This document shows positions 32,986 through 40,099 of a DNA stretch of 40,099 bases, piece after piece (within the stretch, counting starts at the first letter, position 1; each line of letters starts with the position of its first letter). Below the pieces are notes generated by a model that saw nothing but the letters and a program-made list of their open reading frames with translations, was not told the DNA's origin and ran no database searches. Origin of the DNA: Terriglobia bacterium (lineage in GTDB: Bacteria; Acidobacteriota; Terriglobia; UBA7540); assembly GCA_020073545.1 (NCBI GenBank), contig JAIQEZ010000030.1, forward strand, positions 1-40,099, read 5' to 3'. Both the position numbers and the translations under genes were made by a program.

Positions 32986-34070
32986 CGACTCCCACTCGCT
33001 TCGCGGACTGGCAGCGCATTATGGTTCGCGCCACCAACTGGGTGGGCGACGCGGTGATGTCGTTGCCGACACTGGAAGCCTTGCGCGCGCGCTTCCCGCG
33101 TGCGGAAATCGTGCTGGTCTCCAAGCCCTGGGTCAGCGAGCTTTATTGGTATCATCCCGCTGTGAATCGCCAAATCGTCTATAAGCCCAAAAGTGAGCAT
33201 CGGGGACCGTGGGGCTTCGGGAGGTTGGTCAAGGAACTGCGTACGGAGCACTTCGACGCCGCGATCCTTCTCCAAAACGCTTTTCACGCTGCCTGGATGG
33301 CCTGGCGGGCGCGCATCCCGGTTCGCATCGGCTACGCGCGGGAAGGGCGCGGCTTCCTGCTCGACCAAGCTCTGGAGCCACCCTTGCCCGCCGCCTACGG
33401 ACACCAGGTCTATTACTACTTGCAGCTCCTATTCCGTGCCGGGGTGATCGATAAGCCTCAGCCGGTCGGGGAAATTCGGCTTCGCCTGACGGATCCCGAA
33501 AAACATTGGGCCGCGAAAAAGCTGGACGCTCTCGGCTTGAGTGGGCCGCGGTTTTTGATCGGCCTGCATCCCGGCGCGTCGTTCGGTCCGGCCAAGCGCT
33601 GGATGCCGGAGCGTTTTGCGGCGCTGGCCGATCGCCTGATTGGAGCCTTGAACGCCGATGTGCTAATCTTCGGCTCGCCAGCGGAGCGGCCTCTGGCGGA
33701 GGAGATCGCGCGCACCATGCAGCACACCCCCACGCTGGCGGCGGGGGAGACCTCGCTGCGGCAGCTCCTGGCGCTCATGGCGCAGTGCCGCTTGATCGTC
33801 ACCAACGACTCCGGCCCCATGCACCTGGCGGCGGCGCTGGGAGTGCCGCTGGTGGCGGTTTTTGGTTCGACCGACGAGCGCGCCACGGGGCCGGTGGGAG
33901 CGCGCGTTCGCATCGTCAAGCATCGCGTCGCGTGCAGTCCGTGCGGGTTGCGCGAGTGCCCCATCGATTTTCGCTGCATGCGCGGCGTATCGGTGGAGGG
34001 AGTTTTCAAAGCGGTCTTGGAACTTGTCAAACAATGGAACATTACGCATGAGCACCCGGCTTCAGCGTGA
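32982..34070 (+). CDS. waaF: lipopolysaccharide heptosyltransferase II
   Basis: 362 residues, GT-B fold, family 9 glycosyltransferase. RATNWVGDAVMSLPTLEALR at the N-terminus, ILLQNAFHAAWMAWRARIPVRIGY, LHPGASFGPAKRWMPERFA, and the donor-site block VTNDSGPMHLAAALGVP are as in WaaF. It adds the second ADP-heptose to the inner core. A C-terminal Cys cluster (CSPCGLRECPIDFRCM) is a common feature of this enzyme. The start overlaps lpxK as ATGA. Confidence 0.93.
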   Translation: MTTPTRFADWQRIMVRATNWVGDAVMSLPTLEALRARFPRAEIVLVSKPWVSELYWYHPAVNRQIVYKPKSEHRGPWGFGRLVKELRTEHFDAAILLQNAFHAAWMAWRARIPVRIGYAREGRGFLLDQALEPPLPAAYGHQVYYYLQLLFRAGVIDKPQPVGEIRLRLTDPEKHWAAKKLDALGLSGPRFLIGLHPGASFGPAKRWMPERFAALADRLIGALNADVLIFGSPAERPLAEEIARTMQHTPTLAAGETSLRQLLALMAQCRLIVTNDSGPMHLAAALGVPLVAVFGSTDERATGPVGARVRIVKHRVACSPCGLRECPIDFRCMRGVSVEGVFKAVLELVKQWNITHEHPASA

Positions 34071-34737
34071 AATCGTGGCGCGAAATCCACGACGGAAAAG
34101 CGCCGTGCCGGCTACGGCGGGCGTTCCGGGGGTCTTCCTCGATCGCGATGGGACCCTCAACGAGGAAGTCGGGTACATGAACCACCTCACCCGGCTCCAG
34201 GTGTATCCCTGGTCGGGCGAAGCGGTCCGCAAGTTGAATGACGCCGGCCTCCCGGTGGTCGCGGTGACGAACCAATCCGGTATTGCGCGCGGCTATTTCA
34301 CTGAAGAGTTGCTCCACCAGGTTCATGAGGAAATCACGCGCCAACTGGCAGCGCAGGGTGCGCGCATCGACGCCTTCTACTATTGCCCGCATCACCCGGA
34401 AGGCCCTTTGCCTGCGTATCGTCTGGCCTGCCGTTGCCGCAAGCCGGCGACAGGGATGGTGGAGGAAGGCGCCCGGCGGTTTCATCTTGATCTGGCGCGT
34501 TCCTACCTCGTCGGCGACAGCTTCCGCGACATGCAGTTGGGATTCAACGCGGGTCTACGCACCATTCTGGTGATGACGGGATACGGGCGCGGCGAACTCG
34601 AGTATCACGCACGGCAATGGCCCCGGAAGCCCGAGCGCGTGGCGGAAAATCTTCTCGAAGCAGCCACGCTGATCCTGGAAGATCTCCAGGCGCGCTCGCC
34701 TCTGGTCGGGGCCACATCCGCGGAGCCAAACCTATGA
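34048..34737 (+). CDS. gmhB: D-glycero-D-manno-heptose 1,7-bisphosphate phosphatase
   Basis: 229 residues, HAD superfamily. VFLDRDGTLNEEVGYM has the nucleophile Asp and acid Asp, VTNQSGIARGYF is motif II, and YLVGDSFRDMQLG is motif IV. The zinc-binding loop reads CPHHPEG...CRCRKPATGM. An N-terminal extension of about 25 basic residues precedes the domain, so a later start is possible. ATG 34048 lies within waaF, a 23-nt overlap. It removes the C7 phosphate in the ADP-heptose pathway. Confidence 0.92.
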   Translation: MSTRLQREIVARNPRRKSAVPATAGVPGVFLDRDGTLNEEVGYMNHLTRLQVYPWSGEAVRKLNDAGLPVVAVTNQSGIARGYFTEELLHQVHEEITRQLAAQGARIDAFYYCPHHPEGPLPAYRLACRCRKPATGMVEEGARRFHLDLARSYLVGDSFRDMQLGFNAGLRTILVMTGYGRGELEYHARQWPRKPERVAENLLEAATLILEDLQARSPLVGATSAEPNL

Positions 34738-35744
34738 AGTTCACGATCCCAGACCGTGCGGCGTTGCTCGCCATTCTGGAACGATTCCCACGCCAGCAAG
34801 TGGTGATGCTGGGCGATCTCGTAGCCGACGAATCCATCTACGGCGAAATCGCGCGCGTCTCACGCGAAGCGCCGGTGCTGATCTTGAAGCAGCGCGAGAA
34901 GCAGGTGGTGCCCGGGGGTGGCGCCAACGCCGTGAATAACCTGGCGGATCTGGGCGCGCGGGTCATTCCCGTCGGAGTCGTCGGCGACGACGAAACGGGC
35001 GAAGCGCTGCTCCGCTACTTTCGTGAAAAGCAGATCTCCACTCGGCACGTGGCGCGGGTGCGCGATTACCTGACCCCCACCAAGACGCGCATTCTGGGGG
35101 GATTGACGCACTGGCAGCGCCAGCAGATCGTGCGCGTGGACCGCGAGCCGGCGCAACCTCTCGCGCGGGAAGTGCGCACCGGCTTGGCCCGCAGCACAGT
35201 GGCCCTGCTGAGCACCTCCACAGGGGTTCTGGTTTCCGATTACGGCTACGGCGCGACCAGTTCGCGGGAAGTGGATCTGCTGCGGCGCCGCGGACGCAAG
35301 GGGCTGCCTATCACCATCGACGCGCGCTACGACCTGCTGACGTACAAGAATCTGACCGCCGCAACGCCCAATGAACCCGAGGTCGAGGCCGCTTTCGGCC
35401 AGTCGATCGGCCATGACCTGGAGCGGCTTCATTCGCTGGGAAGGAAGCTGCTGCGCCGGCAATCGTTCCAGGCGTTGCTGGTAACGCGCGGCCGTGACGG
35501 CATGGCGCTGTTTGAGGCGCGCCGCGCGCCGCGCCATCTGCCGATCTTCGGGTCGGACCAGGCGGTGGATGTGACGGGCGCCGGGGACACCGTCATCGCC
35601 ACGTTCACGCTCGCGCTCGCCGCCGGGGCAAGTTTTCTGCACGCCGCCTTGCTCGCCGACTGCGCGGGAGGAATCGTCGTGATGAAGCGTGGCACCGCGA
35701 CGGTTACTCTTGGGGAGATGAGGGAGGCTGTCCGTAACGCATGA
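34734..35744 (+). CDS. rfaE1: D-glycero-beta-D-manno-heptose-7-phosphate kinase
   Basis: 336 residues, PfkB sugar kinase, equal to the N-terminal half of Hld[32 protein letters not shown] (57-73), SDYGYG, and the catalytic block [23 protein letters not shown] near residue 280 are present. It phosphorylates C1 of heptose-7-phosphate. The start overlaps gmhB as ATGA. The kinase and the nucleotidyltransferase are separate genes here, not a fused hldE. Confidence 0.92.
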   Translation: MKFTIPDRAALLAILERFPRQQVVMLGDLVADESIYGEIARVSREAPVLILKQREKQVVPGGGANAVNNLADLGARVIPVGVVGDDETGEALLRYFREKQISTRHVARVRDYLTPTKTRILGGLTHWQRQQIVRVDREPAQPLAREVRTGLARSTVALLSTSTGVLVSDYGYGATSSREVDLLRRRGRKGLPITIDARYDLLTYKNLTAATPNEPEVEAAFGQSIGHDLERLHSLGRKLLRRQSFQALLVTRGRDGMALFEARRAPRHLPIFGSDQAVDVTGAGDTVIATFTLALAAGASFLHAALLADCAGGIVVMKRGTATVTLGEMREAVRNA

Positions 35745-36226
35745 GTGCTGCCCTTATCCGCCGCCCAGAGCTTCCTGCTCTCGGCGATCGCCTGCGCCGG
35801 GAAGGCCGTCGTATCGCCTTCGCCAACGGATGCTTTGATATTCTCCATGTCGGCCACGTACGTTATCTTGAAGAGGCGAAGAAGTGCGGGGACGTGCTGG
35901 TAGTGGGCGTGAACAGCGACCGCAGCGTGGCGGCGTTGAAAGGCCCGGGGCGGCCGATTCTTCCGGAGGAAGCGCGAGCGGAATTGGTGGCGGCGCTCGC
36001 GCCCGTGGATTACGTCGTCATCTTCGCCGAGCTGACCGCGGCGGGCGTCCTGCGCGACCTACACCCCGACGTGCACTGCAAGGGCACCGATTATTCCGTG
36101 GAGACGGTTCCCGAACGGGATCTGGTGAAGAGCTACGGCGGCGTGGTGCAGATCGTGGGTGACGCCAAGAATCACTCCACGCGGGAGCTTCTGGCGGAGA
36201 TTGCCCGGCGTACGCGCCAGGACTGA
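35741..36226 (+). CDS. rfaE2: D-glycero-beta-D-manno-heptose 1-phosphate adenylyltransferase
   Basis: 161 residues, cytidylyltransferase-like fold, equal to the C-terminal half of Hld[23 protein letters not shown] carries the HxGH nucleotide site (about 35-39). [36 protein letters not shown] and the [12 protein letters not shown] end follow. It makes ADP-D-glycero-D-manno-heptose. The start overlaps rfaE1 as ATGA. The epimerase hldD and isomerase gmhA are not in the window. Confidence 0.93.
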   Translation: MSAALIRRPELPALGDRLRREGRRIAFANGCFDILHVGHVRYLEEAKKCGDVLVVGVNSDRSVAALKGPGRPILPEEARAELVAALAPVDYVVIFAELTAAGVLRDLHPDVHCKGTDYSVETVPERDLVKSYGGVVQIVGDAKNHSTRELLAEIARRTRQD

Positions 36227-36271
36227 CGTCGGCTTCTGCCGCGCCCAGGAGCCCTCCCCCAGGTGTGAGGG

Positions 36272-37312
36272 ATGAGCGATTCGCCGCAGCGATTCCTGAT
36301 CGTACGCCTCAGCTCGATCGGCGACATCGTGCACACCTTACCAGCCGTGGGGGCGCTGGGGGAAGCGTTTCCGCAGGCGGAAATCCATTGGGTGGTGGAG
36401 AGCCGTTACGCGTTGCTGCTCGAGGGTAACCCCTATCTCGACCGCGTCGTGAAGCTCGACACACTCGGATGGCGGCGGCGATTGACGAGCGGCGCCACGC
36501 TGCGGGAAATCGGGCGCGGCCTGCGGGCATTGCGCGAGTCCCGCTACGACGCGGCCATCGACTTCCAGGGGCTCTGGAAGTCGGCGGCGGCCGCGTGGCT
36601 GAGCCGCGCACGGGAGAGAATCGGGTTCGCCAGACGCTGGCTGCGCGAGCCGAGCGCGGCGGTGCTTTACACGCAACGAATTCCACCCCGCGGACGCAAG
36701 CACGTCATTGAAATGAACCTGGCACTCGTCGAGCAACTCGGGGCGCACACGCAGCACTGGCAGTTTCCCTTGCCGCGCACTGTCGCGGACGACACCTACG
36801 TCGAAACCCGGCTTGCAGCTCTCGGCGCGAAGGATTTCATCATCATCAATCCGGGCGGCGGCTGGCGAGCGAAGTGCTGGCCCCCGGAAAGCTACGCGGA
36901 ACTGATTCAACGATTGGAGGGCATCCTTCTGGAGCAGATATTGCTGACCGGCTCCCCAGGTGAAGAGAACTTGATCGCCACCATCTTGCAGCGCGCCGGG
37001 TCGAGACGCGCCCGCTATTTGCCCACCACCCTCGTGCAGTTCATCGCCCTCGCGCGGCGCGCCAGGCTCTTCATAGGAGGGGACACGGGGCCGTTGCACC
37101 TGGCCGCCGCGGTCGGCACTCCCATCGCAGGCATCTTTGGCCCCACGGATCCAGCGCGTAACGGCCCGTATGCTGCAGACGACATCGCGCTTTCGAATCT
37201 CGGCCCGATCAATCACACGCGCCGCGAGGCAAACCCCAGCTATCTGCCCGGAATTTCCGTTGACTCCGTGCTGGCCGCCACAGAGAAACGTCTGGCGAGG
37301 GCACATGGATAG
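36272..37312 (+). CDS. waaC: lipopolysaccharide heptosyltransferase I
   Basis: 346 residues, family 9 glycosyltransferase. RFLIVRLSSIGDIVHTLPAV at the N-terminus, AIDFQGLWKSAAAAWLSRARERIGF, NPGGGWRAKCWPPESYAELI and FIGGDTGPLHLAAAVGTPIAGIFGPTDP are typical of WaaC. It transfers the first heptose to Kdo2-lipid A. It starts 45 nt after rfaE2. It could also be another GT9 member, but the operon makes WaaC the best call. Confidence 0.88.
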   Translation: MSDSPQRFLIVRLSSIGDIVHTLPAVGALGEAFPQAEIHWVVESRYALLLEGNPYLDRVVKLDTLGWRRRLTSGATLREIGRGLRALRESRYDAAIDFQGLWKSAAAAWLSRARERIGFARRWLREPSAAVLYTQRIPPRGRKHVIEMNLALVEQLGAHTQHWQFPLPRTVADDTYVETRLAALGAKDFIIINPGGGWRAKCWPPESYAELIQRLEGILLEQILLTGSPGEENLIATILQRAGSRRARYLPTTLVQFIALARRARLFIGGDTGPLHLAAAVGTPIAGIFGPTDPARNGPYAADDIALSNLGPINHTRREANPSYLPGISVDSVLAATEKRLARAHG

Positions 37313-37847
37313 CGCCTACGCTCGGTGGGCCTCGCGCTGGCGGGTACCGCTGGGCTTCGCTCTGGGCGCGGCTTACCTGGTCCTCTGCCAGCCCACCGTG
37401 ACGCTCTTGATGGCGGGTGGCGCCCTCGCCGCGGCGGGATTGGCGCTCCGCGCGTATGCGGCGGGTCATCTCGCGAAGAATCAGAGTCTCGCCACGAGCG
37501 GACCTTACGCGTACACGCGCAACCCTCTTTATCTCGGCAGCGCCCTGATGGGCGCGGGATTCGCCCTGGCCGGAGGGTCGTGGGTTCTGGGCTTTGCCCT
37601 GGTGGCCTTATTCCTGGCCGTTTATTGGCCCGTGACTCGTCGCGAAGAGGAATTTCTGCGGCAGGAATTTGGGGACGCTTACGTCCGTTATGCGCAGAGT
37701 GTTCCAGGGTTCTTCCCCCGTTTTCGCAAGGCTGGCGGTGCTGAGGAGTTTCAGTGGAAGCGGTATCGGAAAAATCGTGAGTATGAAGCGCTTCTCGGGT
37801 ACCTCGCGGCGATGATTTTTCTGGCTTTAAAGATTCGGCTCCGCTAG
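37305..37847 (+). CDS. isoprenylcysteine carboxyl methyltransferase family membrane protein
   Basis: 180 residues with four to five membrane segments. GPYAYTRNPLYLGSALMGAGFALAG and REEEFLRQEFGDAYVRYAQSVPGFFPRF are the ICMT/PEMT-type signatures. A short basic region and a last hydrophobic helix (LLGYLAAMIFLALKI) end it. It overlaps waaC by 8 nt, preceded by GAGG, so it belongs to the LPS operon transcript. These bacterial members methylate unknown lipid or protein substrates in the membrane; the specific role here is unknown. Confidence 0.82.
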   Translation: MDSAYARWASRWRVPLGFALGAAYLVLCQPTVTLLMAGGALAAAGLALRAYAAGHLAKNQSLATSGPYAYTRNPLYLGSALMGAGFALAGGSWVLGFALVALFLAVYWPVTRREEEFLRQEFGDAYVRYAQSVPGFFPRFRKAGGAEEFQWKRYRKNREYEALLGYLAAMIFLALKIRLR

Positions 37848-37894
37848 AGTTTGCCGGGCTGCTTTTGTAAGGCGCCGTGCGTCTAACTGCTTAT

Positions 37895-38695
37895 ATGCAA
37901 ACACGCATTTTCCGTTTGGCCAATGCGTCGCTCCTTGCGTTCCTGCTGACCGTATCCACGGGGGCGGCAGAAGACGCCCATGAACCTTTCACGCCGGGCG
38001 AGATGCTGGCCTACGATGTGACGTGGTCGGTCTTCCGCGCCGGCGAGCTAACAGCCACGCTCCGGAGCACCGGCGAAGGGTCGAACGACGCTTACGGGGT
38101 CACGGCCACGGCCCGGTCTCAAGGCTTCGTTTCGTTGCTCTTTAACGTCAACAACGAATTCCGGTCCTTCTTCAGCCCCCAAACCCTCTGCTCGCAGCGT
38201 ATCGTGAAAAAGACCAATGAAGGGCGCCGGCACAAAGACACGCTGATCGTTTTCGACAGGATACGGAACCTCGCCCTCCTCGATGAGCGTGACCTGAGCA
38301 AGCCCGATGCGCCGGCCAAACACGCCGAAAACGAGATCCCCCCTTGCGTTGAAGATGTGGTAGCGGCGTTCTACTATCTCCGCCGGCAGCACCTGGAAGT
38401 CGGGCGCACAATCGAATTGCCCGTGAATGACGGCTCGAAGACTCAGCGGGTTGTCGTGGAGGTTCAGGCACGTGAAAAAGTGCAGACTCCCATGGGAACG
38501 TTCGAGGCGTTTCGCGTGGAGCCCAAGGTCATCAACGGGTTGCTCAAAAGGAAAGGCCGCATGCTCATTTGGTTCAGCGCTGACAACCAGCAACTGCCTC
38601 TGCGCATCAAGGCCATGATTTCCCTTGGTTCCATCACGGGCACCTTGCGATCCGTTTCCCACGTGCCGCCGGATGCTTCACCCGCCAGCCACTGA
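37895..38695 (+). CDS. DUF3108 domain periplasmic protein
   Basis: 266 residues from ATG 37895; an in-frame GTG at 37877 is less likely. A signal peptide (about 1-24) is followed by the DUF3108 beta-rich fold: GEMLAYDVTWSVFRAGELTATL, ATARSQGFVSLLFNVNNEFRSFF, and ETKTPMGTF-like KVQTPMGTFEAFRVEPKV near residue 195. The end, WFSADNQQLPLRIKAMISLGSITGTL, is typical. The family is linked to the envelope but its function is not known. It is convergent with the small hypothetical gene that follows. Confidence 0.82.
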   Translation: MQTRIFRLANASLLAFLLTVSTGAAEDAHEPFTPGEMLAYDVTWSVFRAGELTATLRSTGEGSNDAYGVTATARSQGFVSLLFNVNNEFRSFFSPQTLCSQRIVKKTNEGRRHKDTLIVFDRIRNLALLDERDLSKPDAPAKHAENEIPPCVEDVVAAFYYLRRQHLEVGRTIELPVNDGSKTQRVVVEVQAREKVQTPMGTFEAFRVEPKVINGLLKRKGRMLIWFSADNQQLPLRIKAMISLGSITGTLRSVSHVPPDASPASH

Positions 38696-38710
38696 ACTTC
38701 GCCGCGAGAG

Positions 38711-38956
38711 TCAAATCACCCTGTACTTTTCAGCGAGGAGTCTTTTGAACCGGGATTGATAAATCAGGTCGTACGTCTGTTCCCTGTCGGGGAAGAGATG
38801 GAGAGCAAACTGGCGAGTCTGGGCAATGAGGGCCGAGGCTTCTTCGACGGGGAGGTCCGACTGGCGGAGGAGGCTCGTCACCAGATCGACTGCCACTTGC
38901 AGCCGTCGGACCTTGCGGTTTTCCTCGAGGATTTCCGCTTCGGTGGCTACGATCAA
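38711..38956 (-). CDS. small hypothetical protein
   Basis: 81 residues, no recognised family. It is helical and charged: EAEILEENRKVRRLQVAVDLVTSLL, then FPDREQTYDLIYQSRFKRLLAEKYRVI. No signal peptide or membrane segment. The TTG start at 38956 follows AGGGAGG by only two bases, so the start is uncertain. TATACT about 55 nt upstream could be a -10. The composition is convincingly protein-like. Confidence 0.6.
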   Translation of the reverse strand: MIVATEAEILEENRKVRRLQVAVDLVTSLLRQSDLPVEEASALIAQTRQFALHLFPDREQTYDLIYQSRFKRLLAEKYRVI

Positions 38957-39082
38957 GACCTCCCTAACCTCAGCCGCAAATTCAACTGGCCCTGTGCCGC
39001 AGGAATCTAGTATAAGCTAGGTTCAAGGCTGGGTGTTCGGAATTCATCATCGCCACGCCGCGGGCACTGGCCTCCTGTGAAA

Positions 39083-40015
39083 ATGCCAGCCGAACTCCAC
39101 ACGGCGAAGGAGCAAACCACTCAAAAGCGCTGGGTGAGGACTCGCCGGGTGCTCGGCGAGGCCCTCCGGAATTTTCTTCGCGAAGATTCCCTGATGGTTT
39201 CAGGCTCCATCGCCTACCACAGCCTGCTGGCCATTTTCCCGCTCCTGCTGCTGTTGCTGGGTTTGAGCGGGATTTACATCCAGCGCTTCGAGCTCGCCGG
39301 CCGGATTGCCGTGGTTCTGCAGGGTTACCTGCCCGTCAAAACCGACTTCATCATGCAGAACCTGGTCGGCATCTCGCGCGCCTACGGCAGAATCGGCCTC
39401 CTCTCGTTTCTGCTCCTGCTGTGGAGCTCCTCGGGAGTGTTTCTTCCCCTCGAGAGTGCGCTGAATCGCGCCTGGGAAGTCGAGCAGGGCCGCACGTGGT
39501 GGCAAAGCCGGCTGCTGGCTCTGGAAATGGCTCTGGTTGTGGGCTGCCTCATTTTGCTTTCCACGCTGCTCGTCGCCGCGGAGATCCTTTTCCGCAATTG
39601 GCTGGGGCACCTACTGGCTCCCTCGCTGGGTCCCCTGGTGGTCTTCTCCTATCACCTGACGGCCGCAGGAGGCTCTTTCGTTATGGCGCTCCTGATGTTC
39701 CTGATCCTGTTCGAGCGCCTCCCCCATCGCTCCATGCAACTCCGTCAGGCTTTCCCCGGCGCCGTGCTGACGGCCCTTCTCTGGGCGGTGGCTCGCTCTG
39801 TGTTCATCCTCTTCCTCCCCTTCTTCAACTACCGGCATGTCTACGGCTCCATCGGCGTGGTCGTGGCTCTGATGACTTGGGCGTATGTATCCTCTGCCGT
39901 GATGCTTTTCGGAGCCCAGGTGTCGCGATCCGTTTACCGGACTTTGAAGGTCACGGAGCCGACCGCCACCACCCTGGCCGCGCCGGTCTCGACCACAAAC
40001 CCCCTAGCGCCGTAG
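39083..40015 (+). CDS. YihY/BrkB family membrane protein
   Basis: 310 residues from ATG 39083; a GTG at 39077 is possible. Six membrane segments, beginning near SIAYHSLLAIFPLLLLLLGLSG, with the family blocks LLLLWSSSGVFLPLESALNRAWEVEQGR and FNYRHVYGSIGVVVALMTWAYVSSAVMLFGAQV. This was once annotated as RNase BN in error. Proposed roles are transport or envelope function; none is proven. The tail of about 20 residues is Thr/Pro-rich. The last 84 bases of the window show no gene. Confidence 0.9.
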   Translation: MPAELHTAKEQTTQKRWVRTRRVLGEALRNFLREDSLMVSGSIAYHSLLAIFPLLLLLLGLSGIYIQRFELAGRIAVVLQGYLPVKTDFIMQNLVGISRAYGRIGLLSFLLLLWSSSGVFLPLESALNRAWEVEQGRTWWQSRLLALEMALVVGCLILLSTLLVAAEILFRNWLGHLLAPSLGPLVVFSYHLTAAGGSFVMALLMFLILFERLPHRSMQLRQAFPGAVLTALLWAVARSVFILFLPFFNYRHVYGSIGVVVALMTWAYVSSAVMLFGAQVSRSVYRTLKVTEPTATTLAAPVSTTNPLAP

Positions 40016-40099
40016 GTGCGAACTAGCAGCAACCCCGCCGTCCACGGGACCGTCTAGCCCCGTCAGAGTCCGTGCGCACAATCCTTGCCCCGGCGTTCC

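Overview
The window is a GC-rich, tightly packed bacterial chromosome segment with no large mobile island. The organism must be a diderm, because it makes Kdo2-lipid A and a heptose LPS core (kdtA, lpxK, waaF, gmhB, rfaE1, rfaE2, waaC). The gene mix (UPF0182, Tat-exported TIM-barrel protein, TPR/PEGA secreted proteins, SdhCDAB, spacers built from short repeated words) fits Acidobacteriota best. That placement is inference; the window holds no rRNA or other decisive marker.

Layout. 1-301: 3' end of a RhaT-like sugar permease. 302-555: promoter and a complete ribosome-mediated attenuator, with a 23-residue leader peptide that contains five consecutive His codons. 556-7165 (+): histidine operon hisI-G-D-C-B-H-F-A (no hisE). 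7349-8682 (-): pyrF-pyrE. 8799-10945 (-): ruvX-mltG-hypothetical. 11140-15829 (-): arginine operon argC-B-D-F plus a GNAT protein that is probably the short N-acetylglutamate synthase. It lies behind a TTGACA/TATAAA promoter and a 27-bp palindrome placed like an ArgR operator. 16092-16844 (+): exported dienelactone-hydrolase-like protein. 17071-20445 (-): sdhC-D-A-B. 20703-23477 (+): UPF0182 membrane protein. 23478-24382: mobile-element debris (IS630 transposase relic, hairpin, direct repeats, and a structured stretch that may be a group II intron fragment). 24383-29003 (+): a secreted TPR/PEGA/FGE-like protein, a diverged uracil-DNA-glycosylase-fold protein, and a secreted 13-TPR protein. The two secreted proteins share an unnamed N-terminal ~55-residue domain. 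29081-29157 (-): tRNA with CAT anticodon, probably tRNA-Ile2. 29236-30225 (-): Tat-exported TIM-barrel protein. 30617-37847 (+): LPS inner-core operon. 37895-40015: DUF3108 protein, a small hypothetical protein (-) and a YihY/BrkB membrane protein.

How it works together. Three amino-acid or nucleotide pathways (His, Arg, pyrimidine) sit next to TCA complex II and LPS core synthesis. Many junctions inside the operons are 4-nt ATGA or GTGA overlaps, suggesting translational coupling. The wider gaps inside the his and sdh operons are filled by hairpin-forming word repeats. The strongest regulatory finding is the his attenuator: its leader-peptide pause stem, 12-bp antiterminator and terminator can all be paired base by base. 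Other points worth checking are the ArgR-like operator, the shared secreted-protein domain, the UDG-fold protein with altered catalytic motifs, and an open frame after sdhB whose only 5' start would be a CTG in a CTGA overlap.
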